A program made the translations under genes and the position numbers. Below, in pieces: positions 5,442 to 13,537 of a stretch of 26,790 bases of DNA. How positions within the stretch are numbered: the first letter of the stretch is position 1; each line of letters begins with the position of its first letter. The notes below the pieces were generated by a model that saw nothing but the letters and a program-made list of their open reading frames with translations, did not search any database and was not told the origin of the DNA. The DNA is from Streptosporangiaceae bacterium (GTDB lineage Bacteria > Actinomycetota > Actinomycetes > Streptosporangiales > Streptosporangiaceae), in NCBI GenBank assembly GCA_025934635.1, contig JAICWX010000091.1, positions 1 to 26,790 of the forward strand, given 5' to 3'.

Positions 5442-7474
5442 CGACTGACTCGGGGCCGGCCCTGGTTGTCTCGCACATGGACGTGTCGTACAAGGTACGG
5501 GGGCAGGACCGCCGCGCGCTGAAGGACGTGTCGTTCACCGTCGCCCGCGGCGAGTCGTACGGGCTGGTGGGCGAGTCGGGATCCGGTAAGTCCACGGCAG
5601 CGCTCGCGCTGGTCAGGTACCTCCCCCGCAACGGCCGGGTGAGCGCCGGGACGGTCAGCATCAACGGTCAGGATCCGCTGGCCATGGGCAAGGCGGAGCT
5701 GCGCGAGCTGCGGGCCAAGACCATCTCGATGGTCTACCAGGAGCCCGGGCGGGCGCTGAACCCGTCGCTGCGGGTGGGCGAGCAGATCGCCGAGGTCTTC
5801 GAGATCGCCGGCGAGAAGTCCGACGAGGCCATGGCCGCGGCCGAGAACATGCTGCGCAAGGTGCAGATATCGGACCCCGGCCGGGTCATGCGGCGGTATC
5901 CGCACGAACTGTCCGGCGGGATGGCCCAGCGGGTGGTGATCGCGATGGCGCTGGGCGTCTCGCCGTCGCTGCTGATCCTGGACGAGCCGACCACGGCGCT
6001 GGACGCCACCGTCGAGGCCGAGGTGCTCGACCTGGTCGCGGCCCTGCGCCAGGAGTTCGACACCTCGGTGCTGTTCATCAGCCATAACCTCGCGGTGATC
6101 GCCAAGATGTGCGACCGGGTCGGGGTGCTGTACGCGGGCGAGCTGGTCGAGGAGGGCCCCGCCCGCCAGGTGTTCGACAACCCGCGGCACCCGTACACGG
6201 TGGGGCTGCTGCGCTGCATCCCGCGGCGCGGGCAGCGTAAGGACCGCGACCGGCTGGACACCATCCCCGGCTTCCTGCCCGGCCCCGGCCACAGCCTGGC
6301 GGGCTGCGTGTTCGCGCCGCGCTGCGCGCTCGCCCAGGACCGCTGCCGGACCGAGCCGCCGCCGTTCTTCGATGTCGGCGACCTGCGGACCTCGCGCTGC
6401 TTCTTCCACGAGCAGGCGCCGGAGCTGCCGCGGGCCACCCCGTCCTCGGTGGCCTCCCTCGCCACCGACGGGATCGGCGGTCCGCTGGTGGTGATGGAGA
6501 AGCTGTCCAAGACCTTCCCGGGCGGCGTCCAGGCGCTGGCCGGAGTAGACCTGACCGTGCACCGGGGCGAGACGCTCGGCCTGGTCGGCGAGTCCGGCAG
6601 CGGCAAGACCACGCTGGCCCGGGCGCTGCTCGGGCTGACCGCGGCCGACCAGGGCTCGGTCCTCACGCTGGACGGCCAGCAGCTCAGCCCGGACGCGCGG
6701 CGGCGGCCCCGGGATGTCCTGCGCGCGCTGCAGATCGTGTTCCAGAACCCCGACTCGGCGCTGAACAGGCGGCACACCGTGCGCAGCCTGATCAGTCGCC
6801 CGCTGACCCGGCTGGCCGGGCTGTCCGGGACGGGACTGCGGGACCGGCTGGCCGAGCTGATCTCCTCGGTCCGGCTGGAGGAGCGCCACCTGGCACTGCG
6901 GCCGGGCCAGCTGTCCGGCGGGCTGAAGCAGCGGGTGGCGATCGCGCGCGCCTTCGGCGCCCGGCCCGAAGTGGTGGTCTGCGACGAGCCCACCTCGGCG
7001 CTCGACGTGTCGGTGCAGGCCGCCATCCTCAACCTGCTGGCCGACCTGCAGCAGCAGGAGCACGCCACCTACCTGTTCATCTCGCACGACCTCGGTCTGG
7101 TCCGGTACCTGTCGGACCGGATCGTCGTGCTCTACCTCGGGCGGGTGATGGAGGTCGGGCCGGCCGAGACCGTCTTCACCGGGCCGCACCACCCGTACAC
7201 CGAGGCCTTGTTCTCCGCCGTGCCGTCCCTGGACGGCCAGCGTCCCGACCGGATCAAGCTGGAGGGCGAGATCCCGTCCGCGGCTCATCCGCCCGGTGGC
7301 TGCGTGTTCCACACCCGCTGTCCCCGCAGGCTGTCCACCGGAGTCTGCGAATCGACCGAACCCCCCCTGCTCGAAGGCGAGCCGGGTCACCTGATCCGCT
7401 GTCACATCCCGCTCACCGAACTGCGAACCATCCAGCTGAGTGAATCCGCCCCATCCCAGGGAGGGACCCATTGA
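5438..7474 (+). CDS. Fused double ABC ATPase of the importer (DppD-DppF-like)
   Basis: A 678-residue protein with two complete ABC ATPase domains that power the importer; in many systems these are two polypeptides. Domain 1: Walker A GESGSGKST (45-53), signature LSGGMAQR (158-165), Walker B ILDEP (180-184) and switch His216. Domain 2: Walker A GESGSGKTT (384-392), signature LSGGLKQR (492-499) and Walker B CDEP (515-518). Each domain ends in the oligopeptide-transporter C-terminal extension with a cysteine cluster (C290, C296, C303, C321 in the first; GCVFHTRC in the second), which in relatives can bind an iron-sulfur cluster. The ATG overlaps the upstream permease stop by 4 bases, and the stop overlaps the binding protein start by 4 bases. 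All catalytic motifs look intact. Confidence 0.94.
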   Translation: MTTDSGPALVVSHMDVSYKVRGQDRRALKDVSFTVARGESYGLVGESGSGKSTAALALVRYLPRNGRVSAGTVSINGQDPLAMGKAELRELRAKTISMVYQEPGRALNPSLRVGEQIAEVFEIAGEKSDEAMAAAENMLRKVQISDPGRVMRRYPHELSGGMAQRVVIAMALGVSPSLLILDEPTTALDATVEAEVLDLVAALRQEFDTSVLFISHNLAVIAKMCDRVGVLYAGELVEEGPARQVFDNPRHPYTVGLLRCIPRRGQRKDRDRLDTIPGFLPGPGHSLAGCVFAPRCALAQDRCRTEPPPFFDVGDLRTSRCFFHEQAPELPRATPSSVASLATDGIGGPLVVMEKLSKTFPGGVQALAGVDLTVHRGETLGLVGESGSGKTTLARALLGLTAADQGSVLTLDGQQLSPDARRRPRDVLRALQIVFQNPDSALNRRHTVRSLISRPLTRLAGLSGTGLRDRLAELISSVRLEERHLALRPGQLSGGLKQRVAIARAFGARPEVVVCDEPTSALDVSVQAAILNLLADLQQQEHATYLFISHDLGLVRYLSDRIVVLYLGRVMEVGPAETVFTGPHHPYTEALFSAVPSLDGQRPDRIKLEGEIPSAAHPPGGCVFHTRCPRRLSTGVCESTEPPLLEGEPGHLIRCHIPLTELRTIQLSESAPSQGGTH

Positions 7475-9177
7475 CCAGGAATATCGACCGCAAGCGCCTC
7501 GGGCAGCTACGCCAGGACCAGGGCGAGATCGCTAACCACATCATCGACGAGTTCGCCGCCGGGCGGCTCTCGCGGCGTGACTTCATCCGCCGCGGCACCG
7601 TCGTCGGCATCTCGGTGCCGCTGCTCGGCTCGATCCTGGCGGCCTGCGGCAGCAGCTCGACCAGCACGGGCACGTCGGGCTCGACGGCCACGGCCACCGG
7701 CGCGCCGGGCGCGGTGATCAAGGCCGGCATCGTCACCCCCACCGCGACGATCAACCCGGTCACCGTGGCCGACCAGGGCGGCCTGGACATGCTCGCGCAG
7801 TGCGGCGAGTACCTGTGCCTGTCCAGCCAGACGCTGCAGCTGGAGCCGGTGCTCGCCACCAGCTGGACGCCGAACGGCAACGCGGACGTGTGGACGTTCA
7901 AGATCCGCCAGGGGGTCAAGTTCCACAACGGCCAGCCGCTGACCGCCGACGACGTGGTGTACACCTACCAGCTGCACACCAACCCCAAGGGCAACGCGAA
8001 CGCGCTGTCCGCCTTCGGCGGCGTGCTCATCCCGTCGGGCGTGAAGAAGGTCGACGACTTCACCGTCGCGTTCCACCTCATCGCGCCGAACGGGAACTTC
8101 CCGTACCTGACGTCGTCCGACAACTACAACATGATCATCATCCCGAAGGGCTACGACCCCGCCAAGTGGGAGAAAACCTTCCTCGGCACCGGGCCGTTCA
8201 AGCTCGGCTCGTACACACCGAAGTCCGGGGCCACGTTCACCCGTAACGAGAGCTACTGGGGCAAGAAGGCGCTGCCGTCGCAGACCATGTTCACCTTCTA
8301 CGACACCCAGAACCCGTCCATCCTGGCGCTGACCGGCGGCCAGATCGACGTCGTCGGGCAGTTCGCCGTCTCCGGCGCGGAGCAGCTGCTGGCCGGCGAC
8401 ACCTACAACATCATCAAGCTGAAGTCCAGCGCCCACCGCGAGCTGTCGATGCGCTGCGACACGGGGCCGTTCGCCGACGCGCGGGTGCGGCAGGCGGTCG
8501 CGCTCACGCTGAACCGGCCGCAGATCGTCCAGGCGCTGTTCAAGGGCTACGCCGACGTGGGCAACGACAGCCCGTTCGCGCCGGTGTTCCCGTCCACCGA
8601 CACCAGCATCGCGCAGCGGACGGCGAACGTCGCCAAGGCCAAGTCGCTGCTGGCCGCGGCCGGGCACAGCGCGGGGTTCAGCACCCAGCTGATCACCGAG
8701 CAGTTCGTCGAGATCCCCCAGTACGCCCAGATCGTGGCGCAGGCAGCCCAGCAGATCGGGGTGAAGATCAACCTGAAGGTGGAGAGCTCGTCGGCGTACT
8801 ACGGCAAGGCCACGTTCGGGAACTCCGACTGGCTGGACGCCACCATGAGCCTGGTCGACTACGGGCACCGCAGCGTGCCGAACGTGTTCCTGACCGCCCC
8901 GCTCGAGACGACCAACGCCGCCAAGGGCACCGGGCCGTGGAACGCGGCCCACTTCAAGAACGCCCAGTATGACAAGCTGGTGGGGCAGTACATCGCGGCC
9001 TCCGACGTGGGCGCGCAGAAGACCATCGCCGGGCAGATCGAGACGCTGCTGCTGGCCCAGACGCCGATCATCTTCGGGTACTTCTACAATTACCTGACGG
9101 CGACGGCGAAGAACGTGACCGGTGTCTACCCGACCGCGATCGGGCACCTGTTCCTGTACAACGCGGCCAAGAGCTAG
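7471..9177 (+). CDS. Family 5 extracellular solute-binding lipoprotein (Tat-type)
   Basis: A 568-residue substrate-binding protein (SBP_bac_5) that captures the ligand outside the cell and delivers it to the permeases. The start is TTG at 7471, with GGGAGGG at 7459-7465 as ribosome site, overlapping the ATPase stop. The N-terminus has a long n-region, a twin-arginine motif SRRDFI (34-39), a hydrophobic stretch and lipobox LAAC with Cys59, so it is probably Tat-exported and lipid-anchored. A low-complexity Ser/Thr/Gly linker follows. Family features include WTFKIRQGVKFHNGQPLTADDV, split around residues 131-152, and GTGPFKLGSYTPKSG around 235. Last gene of the importer operon. The ligand is unknown; peptides are the default guess, while the neighbouring lyase homologue suggests an amino-acid-like compound. 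Confidence 0.93.
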   Translation: MTRNIDRKRLGQLRQDQGEIANHIIDEFAAGRLSRRDFIRRGTVVGISVPLLGSILAACGSSSTSTGTSGSTATATGAPGAVIKAGIVTPTATINPVTVADQGGLDMLAQCGEYLCLSSQTLQLEPVLATSWTPNGNADVWTFKIRQGVKFHNGQPLTADDVVYTYQLHTNPKGNANALSAFGGVLIPSGVKKVDDFTVAFHLIAPNGNFPYLTSSDNYNMIIIPKGYDPAKWEKTFLGTGPFKLGSYTPKSGATFTRNESYWGKKALPSQTMFTFYDTQNPSILALTGGQIDVVGQFAVSGAEQLLAGDTYNIIKLKSSAHRELSMRCDTGPFADARVRQAVALTLNRPQIVQALFKGYADVGNDSPFAPVFPSTDTSIAQRTANVAKAKSLLAAAGHSAGFSTQLITEQFVEIPQYAQIVAQAAQQIGVKINLKVESSSAYYGKATFGNSDWLDATMSLVDYGHRSVPNVFLTAPLETTNAAKGTGPWNAAHFKNAQYDKLVGQYIAASDVGAQKTIAGQIETLLLAQTPIIFGYFYNYLTATAKNVTGVYPTAIGHLFLYNAAKS

Positions 9178-9183
9178 GGCCTG

Positions 9184-9228
9184 TCCCTCTCCGCGTCGCC
9201 ACCTGGAGTACGGCGACGCGGAGAGGGA
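9184..9228 (+). terminator. Perfect 17-bp hairpin between importer operon and VIT gene
   Basis: Bases 9184-9200 pair perfectly with 9212-9228 around an 11-base loop, starting 7 bases after the binding protein stop. There is no T-tract, as is common for actinobacterial terminators. The 3' arm ends in GAGAGGGA, which overlaps the likely ribosome site AGGGAAGG of the next gene (ATG 9240). The hairpin could therefore also mask translation of the transporter if transcription reads through. Confidence 0.65.
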
Positions 9229-9239
9229 AGGCAGCCGGC

Positions 9240-10007
9240 ATGGCGACCGAGAACCCGGCCCGGCCCGGCAAGGACCAGCCCGGCAAGCTAGGGCCCGACG
9301 CGTACGCCCGGGCCCACGAGCACGGCCATCACCACCGCGACGTGTCCGGCGGCTGGCTGCGGCCGGCCGTGTTCGGCGCCATGGACGGCCTGGTCACCAA
9401 CGTGTCGCTGATCGCCGGGGTGGGCGGCGGCGGCGGGAGCGCGCACACGATCGTGCTCACCGGCCTGGCCGGGCTGGCCGCCGGGGCCGGCTCGATGGCG
9501 GCCGGGGAGTACGTCTCGGTCTCCTCGCAGAACGAGCTCATCCTGGCCGAGGTCGACAAGGAACGGCTGGAGCTCAAGCACCACCCCCGGGCCGAGCAGG
9601 CCGAGCTGGCCGGCATGCTCCGGGCCCGCGGCGTCAGCGCCGCCACCGCGAAGCAGGCGGCCGCGGAGATCTCCGCCCACCCGGACAAGGCACTGGCGGT
9701 GCACGCGCTGGAGGAACTAGGGATAGACCCGGGCGAACTGCCCTCGCCGGTCGTGGCGGCCGGGGCATCGCTGGCATCGTTCGCCCTCGGCGCGGCCATC
9801 CCGCTGTTCCCGTACCTGATCGGCCTGAACCTGCTGGCCGTCACGCTCGGGCTCGCCGCCGTCGCGGCCGTGGCCGGCGGGGGGATCGTGGCCCGGCTGA
9901 CCAGCCGGCCGTTCTGGCGCGGCGCGGCCCGGCAGCTGATCCTCGGCGCCGCCGCCGCCGCGATCACCTTCGGCATCGGCGCTGCCGTCGGTCACGTCGC
10001 GGCCTGA
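9240..10007 (+). CDS. VIT1/CCC1-family iron/manganese transporter
   Basis: A 255-residue membrane protein of the VIT family, which moves Fe(II) or Mn(II) across membranes, usually out of the cytosol. The N-terminus has a His-rich stretch (HEHGHHHRDVSGG) that may touch metal. The family core is clear: AVFGAMDGLVTNVSLIAGVGGG, here in helix 1, and LAAGAGSMAAGEYVSVSSQNE in helix 2. A charged cytoplasmic segment rich in Glu/Lys/His (about residues 100-155) corresponds to the metal-binding domain. Three more hydrophobic segments follow. The ribosome site AGGGAAGG overlaps the hairpin upstream. The 3' end overlaps the convergent rhomboid-like gene by 16 bases. Whether metal transport relates to the iron-dependent dehydrogenase nearby is unknown. 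Confidence 0.92.
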   Translation: MATENPARPGKDQPGKLGPDAYARAHEHGHHHRDVSGGWLRPAVFGAMDGLVTNVSLIAGVGGGGGSAHTIVLTGLAGLAAGAGSMAAGEYVSVSSQNELILAEVDKERLELKHHPRAEQAELAGMLRARGVSAATAKQAAAEISAHPDKALAVHALEELGIDPGELPSPVVAAGASLASFALGAAIPLFPYLIGLNLLAVTLGLAAVAAVAGGGIVARLTSRPFWRGAARQLILGAAAAAITFGIGAAVGHVAA

Positions 10008-10804
10008 TCCCCTGGGGGCGGAGGGTGAGGGGAGATTCCGGCGGGGAGGGTGCGGGGAGCCTCGGCGTCGGCCGGGAGTGAGGGAAGACTCCGGTGTCGG
10101 CGGCGGAGGATGAGCGCGCTGGCGACGGCCCCGGTGAGCATCGCGGTCAGGTGCCCGACGGCGGCCACGTCGAGCTGGCTCAGGCCGCCGAAGATGTTCC
10201 CGGGAAACACCAGGATCACCAGGTCCACGGCGGCCAGGGCGCGGACGAGCCAGCCACCGCTCTGCTGGCTTGGCGGCTGCCGCCGCGGGGCCTGGCTTGG
10301 CGGCTGCCGCCGCGGGGCCTGGCTTGGCGGCTGCCGCCGCGGGGCATGACTTGGCGGCTGCCGCCGCACGGCGAGCGCCACCACGACGGCCGACACCACT
10401 ACGTAGGACGGCCCCACGTCGGACAGGTGCCTGCTCGCTTCTGGGAGCTGGCCCGCGTCCACCCGGCAGGCGACGATACCCTCGCTGACCAGCGTCCCGA
10501 TCACCTGGCCGGCCAGGCAGACCAGGGCCGTCCGGCCGTTGCCGAGAGCCCGGTTCGCGCCGAACAGGGCCGGGGCGATCAGCACCGGCCAGGCCGCGGC
10601 GTAGCCGGGCGCGACGAACGCCGACACCAACAGCGGCAGCACCGGCTCGTGCTCCAGGTTGGCCACGTTCGTGCTGGCCCAGGCGACCAGGCGGGCCTGG
10701 GCGGCCGGGTCGAGCTGGCTGTAGACGAGCTGGACCAGGACGAAGCAGGCTCCGAAGGCGCCGGCGAACGCGTACCGGGTAACGGGGGTGCGAGGTGGTG
10801 ACAT
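9992..10804 (-). CDS. Rhomboid-like membrane protein with nine-residue repeats
   Basis: A 270-residue multi-helix membrane protein matching my recollection of the actinobacterial rhomboid-like family: STNVANLEHEPVLPLLVSAF near residues 44-63 and the DVGPSY segment at 129-134. Ser133 and His218 (VGHLTA) are candidate serine-protease dyad residues by analogy with rhomboids, but the classical GxSG motif is not intact, so activity is uncertain. A loop at about 147-180 is four near-copies of RRQPPSQAP, encoded by a 27-bp DNA repeat. The C-terminal 35 residues are Pro-rich. ATG 10804 is the first start that fits the fold; a longer frame upstream in the same phase is an antisense-like shadow of the amidohydrolase. 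It starts 8 bases after the amidohydrolase stop, so co-transcribed. Its 3' end overlaps the VIT gene. Confidence 0.75.
   Translation of the reverse strand: MSPPRTPVTRYAFAGAFGACFVLVQLVYSQLDPAAQARLVAWASTNVANLEHEPVLPLLVSAFVAPGYAAAWPVLIAPALFGANRALGNGRTALVCLAGQVIGTLVSEGIVACRVDAGQLPEASRHLSDVGPSYVVVSAVVVALAVRRQPPSHAPRRQPPSQAPRRQPPSQAPRRQPPSQQSGGWLVRALAAVDLVILVFPGNIFGGLSQLDVAAVGHLTAMLTGAVASALILRRRHRSLPSLPADAEAPRTLPAGISPHPPPPGDQAAT
10269..10371. repeat. 27-bp tandem repeat within the rhomboid-like gene
   Basis: A 27-base unit beginning CTTGGCGGCTGCCGCCGCGG occurs at 10269-10295 and 10296-10322, with a diverged third copy at 10323-10349 and a partial fourth to 10371. On the minus strand it encodes the Arg/Gln/Pro/Ser nine-residue repeat. 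Copy number is likely to vary between strains. Confidence 0.88.
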
Positions 10805-10812
10805 CGGGCTCG

Positions 10813-12132
10813 TTAGGGAGCTAGGTTTTCGAGGGCCTGGCCGGCGGCGGGCACTCCTTGCTGGAAGACCAGCCAGATCCGGCCGGGGTCGGCCAGCAGC
10901 GCGGGCTCGGCCAGCGGGTCTCCGTCTACGACGATCAGGTCGGCGAGCTTGCCCGCGGTCACGGTGCCCACGTGCCCGTCCAGGCCGAGCGCTTCGGCCG
11001 CGGTGCCGGTGGCGGCGGCCAGGGCCTGGCCGGGGGTGAGCCCGTGGTGCACCATCCGCTGGATCTCCAGCCCGGTGGCCAGGCTCACGTCGCTGCCCAG
11101 CGCGATCTTCACCCCGGCCTGCCGCGCCGCCCGCATGCTGGCCGCGCCCTCGGCCAGGTTGTGCTGGGCCAGCTCGGTCAGCACGGCCGGCAGGCCGGGG
11201 TCGGCGTGCGGGGCGTCGGGATCGGCGGGCACGGCCGCGGCCCCGGCGTCCTGGCCGACGGCCTCGCCCAGGCCGGCCATCCAGTAGTAGCCCGACAGCG
11301 TGGGCACCAGGACCTGGCCCGCGGCCGCCATCGCGGCGAGCAGGTCCGGCCGGTGGTGCAGGTACATGCCGTGCTCGATGGTGTCCACGCCGTGCCGGAT
11401 CGCGGCCGCGCAGCCGTCCAGGCCCTCGGCGTGCGCCGCCACCCGGTAGCCGAGCCGGTGGGCCTCGTCGGTGACGGCGGCCAGCTCCGGCTCGGTGAGC
11501 TGGAGCGGGTCGGGGTCCTCGAGCTCGTTGGAGCGGGCGCCGGTCGTCATCATCTTGACGAAGTCCGCGCCCTCCCTGATCTGTTCCCGCACCGCCCGCC
11601 TGATGTCGTCGGGGCCGTCGGCCTCGCGGTACATGTCGCCGTAGAACCGGCCGCCCGGAGCCGTCGCCGAGATGATCTTCCCGCAGGTCAGCAGCCGGGG
11701 ACCGCGGAACGCGCCGTAGCGCATGGCCTGCCGGGCCTGCTGCGGGAGCAGGCCCTGCGAGCCGCAGACCCGGATGGTGGTGACGCCGAGCCGCAGGTAC
11801 TCGCGCAGCTCGGCCTGGAGGAAGTGCGCCGCCACCCCGGACAGCGGGGCCTCGGCGCCCTTGGCGGTGTGCGGGACGTGGCCGGAGGCGTGCGTGTGCG
11901 CGTCGGTCAGCCCCGGCATCAGGGTCCGCCCGCCCAGGTCGAGCGGCCGGGCGCCGTCCGGGCATTGCTCCCGGTCGTCCGCTACCCTTCGGATGACGCC
12001 GTCCTCGATCAGGACCGCGGTGTCCTCGCGCAGCGAGCCCCCGCTGCCATCGAACAGCCGGGCTCCGGTCAGCCAGAGCCGTCCCCGCGCCGGGGCCGGG
12101 GCCGCGATGAGGGCCGGGAACCTGTGTGCCAC
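10813..12132 (-). CDS. Metal-dependent amidohydrolase (prolidase/imidazolonepropionase-like)
   Basis: A 439-residue member of the amidohydrolase superfamily, the COG1228-type branch that includes binuclear-zinc Xaa-Pro dipeptidases and related hydrolases. All expected ligands are visible: H79 and H81 (DAHTH), K193 (FVKMMTTGA, the likely carboxylated lysine), H234 (AAHAEG), H254 (EHGMYL) and D348 (GSDVS). The start is GTG 12132, with GGAAAGG upstream at workable spacing. No signal peptide is seen, so cytoplasmic. It is followed 8 bases later by the rhomboid-like gene on the same strand and diverges from the glycosyltransferase. Exact substrate unknown; a peptide-type substrate would fit the nearby peptide-type importer, but this is a guess. 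It is not HutI, whose N-terminus lies at the left edge. Confidence 0.9.
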   Translation of the reverse strand: MAHRFPALIAAPAPARGRLWLTGARLFDGSGGSLREDTAVLIEDGVIRRVADDREQCPDGARPLDLGGRTLMPGLTDAHTHASGHVPHTAKGAEAPLSGVAAHFLQAELREYLRLGVTTIRVCGSQGLLPQQARQAMRYGAFRGPRLLTCGKIISATAPGGRFYGDMYREADGPDDIRRAVREQIREGADFVKMMTTGARSNELEDPDPLQLTEPELAAVTDEAHRLGYRVAAHAEGLDGCAAAIRHGVDTIEHGMYLHHRPDLLAAMAAAGQVLVPTLSGYYWMAGLGEAVGQDAGAAAVPADPDAPHADPGLPAVLTELAQHNLAEGAASMRAARQAGVKIALGSDVSLATGLEIQRMVHHGLTPGQALAAATGTAAEALGLDGHVGTVTAGKLADLIVVDGDPLAEPALLADPGRIWLVFQQGVPAAGQALENLAP

Positions 12133-12244
12133 GTGATACCGCCTTTCCGCTGTTCGCTTACGTCACAGTTGTAACTGACCAGGCGGGGCCGGTTCGGGGT
12201 GGGGCACTCCGGAAGTTGAGAGCTACTGAGTGGTAAGGTGCCCC
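12133..12244. promoter_or_regulatory. Divergent promoter spacer, amidohydrolase versus glycosyltransferase
   Basis: A 112-bp gap. A small dyad CAGTTGTAACTG (five-base arms) lies about 35 bases upstream of the amidohydrolase start. On the plus strand TAAGGT (12234-12239) lies 5 bases before GTG 12245. It could be a -10 element of a leaderless glycosyltransferase transcript, or AAGGTG could be its ribosome site. The sequence alone does not decide. Confidence 0.35.
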
Positions 12245-13537
12245 GTGGTTATCTTGAACCGCCCGCTTCGCATTGCGCTGCTGTCGTATCGCAGCAAGCC
12301 GCACTGCGGCGGCCAGGGCATCTACGTACGCCACCTGACCAGGGAACTTCACGCGCTTGGGCACCACGTCGAGGTGTTCTCGGGCCAGCCCTACCCCGAG
12401 CTCGACGACGGCCCGGTGCTGCACGAGGTGCCCAGCCTGGACCTCTACCGCGACGAGGACCCGTTCCGCACGCCGGGCTGGCGTGAGTACCGGGACTGGA
12501 TCGACGTGCTGGAAACCGCGACGATGTGGACGGCGGGTTTCCCCGAGCCGCTGACGTATAGCATCCGGGCGCTGAAGGCGCTGCGGGCGCGGGCGGCGGA
12601 CTTCGATGTGGTGCACGACAACCAGGTGCTCGGCTACGGGATGCTCGGTATCGGCCGGCTGGGGCTGCCGCTGGTGACCAGCGTGCACCACCCGATCAGC
12701 GTGGACCGGCGGATCGAGCTGCGCGAGGCCCGCGGGATGGCCCGGCTGTCCAAGCGGCGCTGGTACGGGTTCGTCCGGATGCAAGCCCGGGTGGCCCGGC
12801 GGGTCTCGGAGCAGGCGCCGATCCTCACCGTGTCCTCCTCGGCCCGGGACGACATCTGCCGCGACTTCGGGGTCCGGCCGCAGAACGTGCGGATCATCCC
12901 GCTGGGCGTGGACACCCGGGTGTTCCACCCGCGGTCGGCGGCCCGCGTGCCGGGCCGGATCGTCGCGGTGGCCAGCTCGGACTCGCCGCTGAAGGGGGTG
13001 GCCACGCTGCTGCGGGCGATGGCCAAGCTGGTCACCGACACCGACGCGCAGCTGATCGTGGTGGGCAAGCCCGGCCCGGCCAACGAGAAGCTGCACGCCC
13101 AGCTGTCGCTGGGCGACCGGGCCCGGTTCACCTCCGGCCTGTCCGACGAGGCGCTGGCCGAATTGCTGGCCAGCGCGGAGATCGCCGTGGTGGCCTCGCT
13201 CTACGAAGGGTTCTCGCTGCCCGCGGTGGAGCACATGGGCTCGGGCACCCCGCTGGTGGCCAGCGACTCCGGGTCGCTGCCCGAGGTGGCCGGGGACGCC
13301 GCCGTCCTGTTCAACCCGGGGGACGACGAGCACCTCGCCGCCGTGCTGCGGCGGCTGCTCGGCGCCCCGGCTGAGCGGGCCGCGCTGTCCGAGCGGGCGC
13401 TGCGCCGGGTCAGCGAGCGGTTCGCCTGGCCCGCGGTGGCCCAGGCCACCGCGGAGCAGTACCGGCAGGCCATCGACGCGGCTCCGGGAGCCGCGGCCCG
13501 GGGGGCCGCCGAGGGACAGGAGCGGCCGTCGTGCTGA
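12245..13537 (+). CDS. Glycosyltransferase family 4
   Basis: A 430-residue GT-B-fold retaining glycosyltransferase that moves a sugar from a nucleotide-sugar donor to an unknown acceptor. The N-terminal domain begins LRIALLSYRSKPHCGGQGIYVRHL, split at residues 8-31, with the glycine-rich loop. The C-terminal donor domain has GVDTRVFHP and the EX7E-type motif EGFSLPAVE, which contacts the donor. GTG 12245 is preferred over GTG 12230 because AAGGTG lies just before it and it trims a non-conserved tail. The last 20 residues are Ala/Gly-rich and overlap the methyltransferase start by 7 bases, so translation is coupled. No membrane helix is seen, so it probably acts at the cytoplasmic face. Acceptor and product are unknown; a cell-wall lipid, polysaccharide or small molecule are all possible. 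Confidence 0.9.
   Translation: MVILNRPLRIALLSYRSKPHCGGQGIYVRHLTRELHALGHHVEVFSGQPYPELDDGPVLHEVPSLDLYRDEDPFRTPGWREYRDWIDVLETATMWTAGFPEPLTYSIRALKALRARAADFDVVHDNQVLGYGMLGIGRLGLPLVTSVHHPISVDRRIELREARGMARLSKRRWYGFVRMQARVARRVSEQAPILTVSSSARDDICRDFGVRPQNVRIIPLGVDTRVFHPRSAARVPGRIVAVASSDSPLKGVATLLRAMAKLVTDTDAQLIVVGKPGPANEKLHAQLSLGDRARFTSGLSDEALAELLASAEIAVVASLYEGFSLPAVEHMGSGTPLVASDSGSLPEVAGDAAVLFNPGDDEHLAAVLRRLLGAPAERAALSERALRRVSERFAWPAVAQATAEQYRQAIDAAPGAAARGAAEGQERPSC

Noticed and set aside
5321..7471. Long minus-strand frame across the importer ATPase gene
   Set aside because: Antisense shadow of an intact double ABC ATPase; no recognisable domain.
10805..11965. Upstream extension of the rhomboid-like frame to about 657 residues
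   Set aside because: The extra part is an out-of-frame Arg/Pro-rich reading of the amidohydrolase gene; the conserved protein begins at ATG 10804.
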